A DNA stretch of 12,541 bases from DAOTXK01 sp034435395 (GTDB lineage Bacteria; Chloroflexota; Anaerolineae; Aggregatilineales; Ch27): contig DAOTXK010000207.1 of NCBI GenBank assembly GCA_034435395.1, positions 1-12,541 of the forward strand, given 5' to 3'. The position numbers and the translations under genes are program-made. The notes under the pieces were generated by a model. It made no database searches, was not told where the DNA came from, and worked only from the letters and a program-made list of their open reading frames with translations. The first letter of the stretch is position 1. Every line of letters starts with the position of its first letter. Positions 7,585 through 12,541 of this stretch are shown here, in pieces.

Positions 7585-7613
7585 CTGGCAGCCATCGGAT
7601 TCCGCGCTATGAT
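7585..7613 (+). promoter_or_regulatory. Promoter of the SH3-serine hydrolase gene, probably leaderless
   Basis: CTGGCA (7585-7590) and TATGAT (7608-7613) are 17 bp apart. Transcription would begin at about 7619-7621, next to or at the ATG at 7622, and no Shine-Dalgarno sequence is visible before that ATG. Together these suggest a leaderless or near-leaderless mRNA. Confidence 0.5.
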
Positions 7614-7621
7614 TTCCAGCC

Positions 7622-9376
7622 ATGAACCCAGCAAGGCGCCCTCGCCAGCACCATGGCCGATGGTTATATGCCCTCATCCTGGGCACCCTATTCGTGCTTA
7701 CCCTCGTCGGCCCTGCTTCCCAGGTTAGCAGCGCCCCTTCTCACCAGGCCACCCCCACGGGTATTCTGGCCGAGGCCATCGGTGAGGCCAACCTCCGTGC
7801 CGGTCCTGGCATCGAGTATGATCTGCTGGGCACGATACGCGCCGGAACGCGCTACGGCGTCCTTGGCCAGCACGATCGCTTTCCATGGATTCTGATCGAA
7901 TATCCGAACTCCCCGGATGGACAGGGATGGGTATTCGCCGACCTGGTGACGCTGAGCACAACCCTTGAACAGGTCCCGTACATCACTGAGACCGTTGTGA
8001 TCAGCACGCCCAGCCCGGCTCCCAGTCTGACGCCAGGTTCATCAGCGAACCCGGCGGCGAGTGTCACTCCCCCGCCAACCACCGCCGGGGTTTTCATCGA
8101 AACCGACGAAGAAGTTAATGCGCGTTTCGGGCCTGGGGTCAACTACCCACGTATTGGACAGCTGACGCCGGGTCAACGCTATGCGGTGATCAGCCGCCAT
8201 ACGCTGTTCCCCTGGCTGTTGATCGACCTTCCGGGCGCACCGAATGGGGTTGGCTGGGTGTATATGGATGTCGTTACCGTCGTCGGGGACATCTACACGC
8301 TGCCGGTCATCATGACAGAACAGGTCGGCTGGCCCACGCTCACCCCCACGCCGCCTTACGTGGTGACCAGCGTTCCGCCCTGGCCGGCAGCCGCCACGAC
8401 CGCCGTCTCACCCAACACGCACGCCCCGGTCGATATGTCACAGTTGGGAGACGCGGTGCTGAGCCTGCTCCTCAGCTTAGGATTCGCGCCGGAGGAAACG
8501 CGCATTGGCTCGGTCTTCGTGCAGGACCTGGCTTCGGGGGAGAACTTCTCACTGGGGCGCGATATCGCCTACAGTGGCATGAGTCTGATCAAAATCCCGA
8601 TCCTGGTCACCTTCTATCGGGGCATTTATCAACCGGCGGATGCCCAGGAAGCGAACCTGATCGCCAACACCATGATCTGCAGCGGCAACCACACTGCCAA
8701 TGAACTGCTCGCCCGTATAGGCGGCGGCGATCCCTTCGTGGGAGCGCAACAGGTGACCACGACCATGCGGGACCTGGGCCTGCGTAACACCTTCATCAGC
8801 GCGCCGTTTAGGCTGGGCGAGGACGATCAGTTAGACCGACCGGTCTACCCGGTGGACACCGACGCCGACCAGACCCGCACCGCACCCGACTTCTCCAATC
8901 AGACCACGCCCGAAGACCTGGGGTGGCTGCTGACCGCGGTGTATCAGTGCGCCCAGCATGAGAGCGGCCCCCTGATGGACGTGTTCCCTGGGCAGTTTAC
9001 ACCGACGGAGTGTCGCCAGATGATACTGGCGATGAGCGCCAACCAGATCAACGTCCTGACCGAAGCCGGGGTGCCGGCGGGCACACGGGTGGCCCACAAG
9101 CACGGCTGGATAGACGACACCCACGGCGATGCCGCCATTGTCTTCACGCCCGGCGGCGACTTCGTGCTGGCGATGGCTTTGTTCCAGCCGGAATGGCTGT
9201 CCTACGAACTGTCCTGGCCGCTCATGGCGGAGATCGCTCGCCTGGTATACAACGCTTATAATCCTGATAGCCCTCTGAACGCCATCCATCCCGGCGCGGT
9301 CGACGAAACCTGTGACCTGGCCGGTAGCTCGTTGCTGGCCGAGCTGTCGTTGCCGCTGGTGCCTCCTATCGAGTGA
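7622..9376 (+). CDS. Secreted serine hydrolase (class A beta-lactamase/PBP-like fold) with two N-terminal SH3-like domains
   Basis: A 584-residue protein. A basic start and hydrophobic segment (residues 14-31) form a signal peptide or anchor. Two SH3-like modules follow: about 48-112 (EANLRAGPG...QGWVFADLV) and 157-220 (EVNARFGPG...VGWVYMDVV), clear tandem duplicates joined by Ser/Pro/Thr-rich linkers. The catalytic domain (about 270-560) has the three penicillin-recognition motifs: Ser321-Leu-Ile-Lys324 (SxxK), Ser354-Gly-Asn356 (SxN) and Lys493-His-Gly495 (KTG-like). QTTPEDLGWLL (427-437) also fits the Beta-lactamase2 family. The class A general base Glu in ExxLN is not evident, so it may be a wall peptidase, esterase or transpeptidase-like enzyme, not an antibiotic-degrading one. 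Cys353, Cys443, Cys464 and Cys564 could form disulfides outside the cell. It lies 81 bp after the glycosyltransferase cluster with its own promoter. Confidence 0.9.
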   Translation: MNPARRPRQHHGRWLYALILGTLFVLTLVGPASQVSSAPSHQATPTGILAEAIGEANLRAGPGIEYDLLGTIRAGTRYGVLGQHDRFPWILIEYPNSPDGQGWVFADLVTLSTTLEQVPYITETVVISTPSPAPSLTPGSSANPAASVTPPPTTAGVFIETDEEVNARFGPGVNYPRIGQLTPGQRYAVISRHTLFPWLLIDLPGAPNGVGWVYMDVVTVVGDIYTLPVIMTEQVGWPTLTPTPPYVVTSVPPWPAAATTAVSPNTHAPVDMSQLGDAVLSLLLSLGFAPEETRIGSVFVQDLASGENFSLGRDIAYSGMSLIKIPILVTFYRGIYQPADAQEANLIANTMICSGNHTANELLARIGGGDPFVGAQQVTTTMRDLGLRNTFISAPFRLGEDDQLDRPVYPVDTDADQTRTAPDFSNQTTPEDLGWLLTAVYQCAQHESGPLMDVFPGQFTPTECRQMILAMSANQINVLTEAGVPAGTRVAHKHGWIDDTHGDAAIVFTPGGDFVLAMALFQPEWLSYELSWPLMAEIARLVYNAYNPDSPLNAIHPGAVDETCDLAGSSLLAELSLPLVPPIE

Positions 9377-9385
9377 ATAACCGAC

Positions 9386-10333
9386 TCACCGCTCCGGACC
9401 GCCGCCCCCATTGAGTGCCTGGGCTGCCAGGGTGAGGGGCATGTCGTGATGGAGGATCATCGCCTCAGCCAGCGCCCGTAAGCCCGTCATGATCCTCTCA
9501 GCCGAAATGGCGGCGGGCACACGCGCCAGAGAGGCCCGGACAAAGGCAATAACCAGTTCGTCAGTCAGCCAGCCTGCCGACAGCAGCCGAGCCAGGACAT
9601 CTGACCAGGCTTCCAACACCTGTCTCCAGGTGGCCGATACGTCGCCAGCGTTCCGAATTACCACGTCCGCCTGCGCCAGCTTGTCCTCCTGCGGGTTCTG
9701 CGCCTCGATCCGGGCGATGGCCTGCTCCCGCGACAAGCCGCGGAACCTGATCAGACGCTCCACCTGCTGTTGGCGCGGCGCATCCACCACCCAGATGTCA
9801 TCCACCTGGTCCCTCAGGTCGCCTTCCAACAGCTTGATCGCTTCCACAGCCACCACCCGGCGGTCGCTGGCCCGCCCCAGGCGCTCCACCTCGGCCACGA
9901 CCAGCGGACGGAATATCTGTTCAAGCCGGGCCAGGACAGCCCTGTCGTTGAAGGCCATCGCCGCGAGTCGGGAGGCGTCCACGTGCCCGTCCGGGCGCAA
10001 GATGTCCTGGCCCAACGCTTCGACCAGCGGCGCATATCCTGGCTCACCCGGTTCCCTGAGCTGATGCACCAGCCCATCGGCATCGATCACCGCCGCGCCA
10101 AGCGATTCCAACATCGTCAATACGGTGCTCTTGCCCGTCGCGATGTTGCCGGTCAGGCCCAGAACAACCTTCTGGCCCCAATATCCCTTGACGGGCGGCT
10201 GATCCGGCGCCGGCCCCACCTGGCCCGACAGATAGGCCCCAAGCCACCTGGGGCCCCATCTGACCCGGCTCGCTTCCACCGTCAACAAGCGGGCCGCCAC
10301 CAGCACTTCCAGCCAATAAGCTCCGTCCCTCAC
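9386..10333 (-). CDS. coaE: Dephospho-CoA kinase with N- and C-terminal extensions
   Basis: Catalyses the last step of coenzyme A synthesis, ATP-dependent phosphorylation of the ribose 3'-OH of dephospho-CoA, in the cytoplasm. I choose GTG 10333 (315 residues), which has GAGG eight bases upstream; a TTG at 10369 would add 12 residues without a good ribosome site. The P-loop GLTGNIATGKSTV is at 59-71, AAVIDADGLVH at 80-90, IFRPLV at 140-145 (usual form is I-x-HP), and the C-terminal block QQQVERLIRFRGLSREQAIA (188-207) with KLAQADVVIRNAG (218-230) is diagnostic. The usual enzyme is about 200 residues. Here about 55 residues precede the kinase and about 70 follow it (after 245), both unrecognised. 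The stop is 9 bp from the stop of the convergent serine hydrolase gene. The upstream 136 bp are shared with the divergent regulator gene. Confidence 0.9.
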   Translation of the reverse strand: MRDGAYWLEVLVAARLLTVEASRVRWGPRWLGAYLSGQVGPAPDQPPVKGYWGQKVVLGLTGNIATGKSTVLTMLESLGAAVIDADGLVHQLREPGEPGYAPLVEALGQDILRPDGHVDASRLAAMAFNDRAVLARLEQIFRPLVVAEVERLGRASDRRVVAVEAIKLLEGDLRDQVDDIWVVDAPRQQQVERLIRFRGLSREQAIARIEAQNPQEDKLAQADVVIRNAGDVSATWRQVLEAWSDVLARLLSAGWLTDELVIAFVRASLARVPAAISAERIMTGLRALAEAMILHHDMPLTLAAQALNGGGGPER

Positions 10334-10395
10334 GCGCGTTTCCTCACCCGATCTGGATACGACCCACAAGATAACCTGAACAACGCGGGTTCCCC

Positions 10396-10433
10396 TTGAA
10401 TTTTATTGACCATGAAGGTTACAATGCTATTAC
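10396..10433 (+). promoter_or_regulatory. Promoter region of the metalloregulator gene with weak dyad
   Basis: Two overlapping promoters can be drawn: TTGAAT (10396-10401) with TACAAT (10420-10425) at 18 bp, and TTGACC (10406-10411) with TATTAC (10428-10433) at 16 bp. Between and over them, ATTGACC...GGTTACAAT (10405-10425) is an imperfect dyad (ATTG/CAAT outer arms, ACC/GGT inner arms offset by two bases). This is where a self-repressing DtxR-family protein would be expected to bind. Start point 10432-10440 gives a leader of about 30-40 nt. Confidence 0.45.
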
Positions 10434-10469
10434 ACCGACTCAGGCGATTCCGATCAAAGTCAAACCGAC

Positions 10470-11165
10470 ATGAAAGACCCAAGGGACGATCTTCTTCGCG
10501 AGTTGCGTACACCCGCGGTTGAAGATTACCTCAAAACCGTGTACCAGCTCCAGCGCCAATACGACCCGGTGCCGACATCCGTCCTGGCGGAAGCCCTGCG
10601 AGTCAAGCCACCGTCCGTAACCGAGATGGCCAAGAAACTGACGGAACACGGCTTGCTGGACTATGAGAAATACCGAGGCATCCGTCTGACTGAACCAGGC
10701 CGCCGGATCGCTTTAGAAGTCATCCGCCACCATCGCCTGCTCGAAATGTATTTGACCGAAGCGCTGGGTTATTCCTGGGACGAAGTGCATGACGAAGCCG
10801 ACCGGCTGGAGCACGTGATCTCTGAACAGTTCGAAGCCCGGATCGCCGCCATGATGGGCCACCCGGAACACGATCCCCATGGCGACCCCATTCCCAACCT
10901 GAATGGCACGATCCCGGCGCAGGAGACCGTCTCACTGACCGACACCCAACCCAACGTCCCCAAAATGGTTCAGCGCATTACCGACCAGTCTCCCGACATG
11001 CTCCGCTATCTGGCCGAACTGGGCCTGGTGCCTGGCGCACAGGTGTCCGTCACCGCCCGCGAACCGTTCAATGGCCCCATCCATCTCTTAATCGAGGACA
11101 GCGCAGCGGTCATTTCCTATGAGGTCGCCGGGCACATCTTCCTGACATCCATAATAGGCGAATGA
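10470..11165 (+). CDS. DtxR/MntR-family metal-dependent transcriptional regulator with FeoA-like C-terminal domain
   Basis: A 231-residue regulator of the long (DtxR/IdeR-size) type. Residues 14-75 are the winged helix: VEDYLKTVYQL, then the recognition helix VKPPSVTEMAKKL (45-57) and wing YEKYRGIRLT (65-74), very close to MntR. Residues 76-145 form the metal-binding dimerisation domain, and 164-230 a FeoA/SH3-like domain (LGLVPGAQVSV...). By alignment from memory with DtxR, the ancillary-site residues are His88, Glu92 and His107; the primary site is Asp19 (Met10 in DtxR, Asp8 in MntR), Asp111 (Cys102 in DtxR, Glu99 in MntR), Glu114 and His115. Acidic residues at both selectivity positions point to manganese sensing. 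MntR Glu11 is Lys22 here. It likely represses metal-uptake genes when Mn(II) or Fe(II) is plentiful; no target lies in the window. Clear ATG start, weak ribosome site. Confidence 0.93.
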   Translation: MKDPRDDLLRELRTPAVEDYLKTVYQLQRQYDPVPTSVLAEALRVKPPSVTEMAKKLTEHGLLDYEKYRGIRLTEPGRRIALEVIRHHRLLEMYLTEALGYSWDEVHDEADRLEHVISEQFEARIAAMMGHPEHDPHGDPIPNLNGTIPAQETVSLTDTQPNVPKMVQRITDQSPDMLRYLAELGLVPGAQVSVTAREPFNGPIHLLIEDSAAVISYEVAGHIFLTSIIGE

Positions 11166-11185
11166 CCGCGGCTTTTCCACCATAA

Positions 11186-11222
11186 TGGACACAAAAGTCC
11201 AGGCATGTAGACCATCCTGGAC
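11186..11222. repeat. Interlocking inverted repeats between two convergent genes
   Basis: TGGAC (11186-11190), GTCCAGG (11197-11203) and CCTGGAC (11216-11222) are three related arms. GTCCAGG can pair with either neighbour: a 5-bp stem with a 6-nt loop, or a 7-bp stem with a 12-nt loop. There is no T-run, so it is not a standard intrinsic terminator. It lies in the 103-bp gap between the stops of the regulator gene and the reductase gene and may slow transcripts from either side. Confidence 0.4.
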
Positions 11223-11268
11223 CCCCTACCTCCTAACTGACAATCTATCCGCCGCAGCGGGCGGCAGT

Positions 11269-12541
11269 TTAATCCCCGACCACGACCGGTCGTCTCAGCT
11301 CTTCCAGGGCCTCCAACATATCTTCCACGCGGCTGAACTTCAGGCGTGGACGGCCTATCCGGGCACCAAGGTCTTGCTCTAACTGATCCAGCAGCAACCA
11401 GTCTTCGTACGACACGTAGTTTACGCCGCGATCAGCCAGCAAGGTCTCCACGGACGCGCGCGATGATTCGGGCGGGTTCAGCACCTTCCCTGCGCCCAGG
11501 TCCGCCAGCAGCATTTCCACTGTCTCAGCTGCATCTGGCCTGTTGGTGCCAATGACGCCGCTCGGCCCGCGCTTGATCCAGCCGACGACATATTCGCCAA
11601 TCAGCTGTTTGCCCGTCCCATGTTCGGTCAGGACGCGCCCGCGGTCATTCGGTATGGTGCCCCACTTGTCATTGAAGGGCACCTCCGGCAGCGGTTCGCC
11701 GCGATATCCGACGGATCGAAACACCAGGCCAACCGGGATAACCTCATATTCGCCCGTCGGGCGCGGTCGCACCGCGCCGTCATAGGTCTCGTACAGTTCA
11801 TTTTTGACGATCTTGATGGCTTCCACCCGGTCTGTGCCGATGATTTCCACCGGCGACACCAGAAACCGTATGATGATTTGCCGAGCCCTATGGGCCAACG
11901 GGTGCTTCGCGTATCCGATCAGCGTCTCGACGTTTTTGGCGGCCTCGTTCGCTGCCCCAGATTTGATGTAGGCTTCGCTCAGCGGATCAAGCGAAACCTC
12001 CTCAGGGGCGACGACGATGTCTACATTCGCCAGCTCGCCAAGCTCTTTAACTTCGCCATTGGCAAATGCTGCCTGGGCCGGGCCTCGCCGCCCCAGCAGG
12101 TAAACCCGTTTCACGTTGCTCCTGGCCAGCGCGTCCAGCGCATAGTCGGCGATGTCCGTTTCGTAAAGCTCGTCAGGAGCGCGCAACAAAATGCGCGCCA
12201 CATCGATGGCCACGTTCCCGACTCCGATGACCGCTGCGCTCTCGTGCGAAAAATCGAACGCCCGATCACGAAATTCGGGATGCGCGTTATACCACGCCAC
12301 AAATTCGGTGGCTGAGTGGCTGCCCGGCAGCTCCTCCCCCGGAATGCCCAATTCACGGTCACTCTGCGCGCCGACCGCATAGATGATGGCATGGTAGTGG
12401 CGCACGAGATCATCCCGTGTGATATCCGTTCCGAACGTCACGTTTCCGTAGAAGCGCATGGCCGGATGACTCGCAATCCGGTCGTAAACCTTGGTAACCG
12501 ACTTGATCTTCGGGTGATCGGGCGCAACCCCGCCACGAACC
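11269..12541 (-). CDS. fprA: Ferredoxin/flavodoxin-NADP+ reductase, FprA (adrenodoxin reductase) type; 5' end cut by window edge
   Basis: FAD enzyme moving electrons between NADPH and a ferredoxin or similar carrier in the cytoplasm. The frame is open past the right edge; an internal ATG at 12459 is not the start, because the 27 codons before it encode VRGGVAPDHPKIKSVTK, a conserved FprA block. Of the 423 visible residues, YAVGAQSDRELGIPGEELPG (54-73) is the FAD-domain return strand region, VIGVGNVAIDVARI (104-117) the NADP-binding turn, LLGRRGPAQAAF (148-159) carries the Arg pair for the NADP 2'-phosphate, and VGWIKRGPSGVIGTNRPDA (319-337) is the C-terminal flavin signature. Nearly full-length match to mycobacterial FprA as remembered (456 residues), so about 50 residues with the first Gly-rich FAD turn are missing outside the window. 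It ends 103 bp from the convergent regulator gene. Confidence 0.95.
   Translation of the reverse strand, partial: VRGGVAPDHPKIKSVTKVYDRIASHPAMRFYGNVTFGTDITRDDLVRHYHAIIYAVGAQSDRELGIPGEELPGSHSATEFVAWYNAHPEFRDRAFDFSHESAAVIGVGNVAIDVARILLRAPDELYETDIADYALDALARSNVKRVYLLGRRGPAQAAFANGEVKELGELANVDIVVAPEEVSLDPLSEAYIKSGAANEAAKNVETLIGYAKHPLAHRARQIIIRFLVSPVEIIGTDRVEAIKIVKNELYETYDGAVRPRPTGEYEVIPVGLVFRSVGYRGEPLPEVPFNDKWGTIPNDRGRVLTEHGTGKQLIGEYVVGWIKRGPSGVIGTNRPDAAETVEMLLADLGAGKVLNPPESSRASVETLLADRGVNYVSYEDWLLLDQLEQDLGARIGRPRLKFSRVEDMLEALEELRRPVVVGD

Noticed and set aside
9489..10399. Plus-strand open frames opposite coaE
   Set aside because: The minus strand encodes an unmistakable dephospho-CoA kinase; the plus-strand translations are compositional shadows.
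11251..11270. GCCGC-AGCGG-GCGGC stem followed by AGTTT as a terminator of the regulator gene
   Set aside because: Only 5 bp with a three-T tail and touching the stop of the convergent gene; too weak to call.
11620..12315. Plus-strand open frame of 231 codons
   Set aside because: Antisense to the clearly real FprA-type reductase; no recognisable motif.
1..12541. CRISPR arrays, tRNA or rRNA genes, transposases, phage or defence genes
   Set aside because: None seen on either strand; no regularly spaced repeats, cloverleaf sequences or recombinase motifs were found.

Overview
The window is a GC-rich (roughly 60%) bacterial chromosome segment with ten protein genes. I see no tRNA, rRNA, CRISPR array, insertion sequence or phage gene. 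The combination of secreted proteins with SH3-like modules on Pro/Thr/Ser-rich linkers, an LCP-family wall protein, an FprA-type NADPH reductase and a DtxR/MntR regulator fits a Chloroflexota (Anaerolineae-like) genome. That placement is inference from gene style, not from a marker gene, and an actinobacterial-like or other deep-branching lineage cannot be excluded.

Region 1 (1-2075, minus strand): a LytR-CpsA-Psr (LCP) glycopolymer-attachment enzyme, cut by the left edge and starting from GTG at 765, followed upstream by a secreted protein with SH3 - CBM9/DOMON-like - SH3 layout (976-1998). The secreted gene has a clear promoter and a rho-independent terminator. The LCP gene has its own promoter with a perfect -10, a weak -35, and a pair of direct repeats next to the -35.

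Region 2 (2141-7540, plus strand): a surface-glycan cluster of a SAM-dependent methyltransferase and four glycosyltransferases (GT4, GT2, GT2, GT4). They are tightly packed (an ATGA overlap between the two GT2 genes, gaps of 12-55 bp elsewhere) and probably one operon from a promoter at 2141-2169. No flippase, polymerase or initiating phosphoglycosyltransferase lies in the window, so the pathway is completed elsewhere.

Region 3 (7585-9376, plus strand): a secreted or membrane-anchored penicillin-recognising serine hydrolase with two tandem SH3-like repeats. Its predicted promoter sits so close to the ATG that the transcript may be leaderless.

Region 4 (9386-12541): dephospho-CoA kinase with unusual extensions (minus), a DtxR/MntR-type metalloregulator with a manganese-like ligand set (plus), and an FprA-type ferredoxin-NADP reductase cut by the right edge (minus).

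A reasonable working picture is that regions 1-3 serve the cell envelope: the glycosyltransferases and methyltransferase build and decorate a glycan, the LCP enzyme may attach a glycopolymer to the wall, and the SH3 proteins bind or remodel wall material. Region 4 is housekeeping and redox/metal homeostasis. No obviously new defence or mobile system is visible; the points worth follow-up are regulatory and domain-level.
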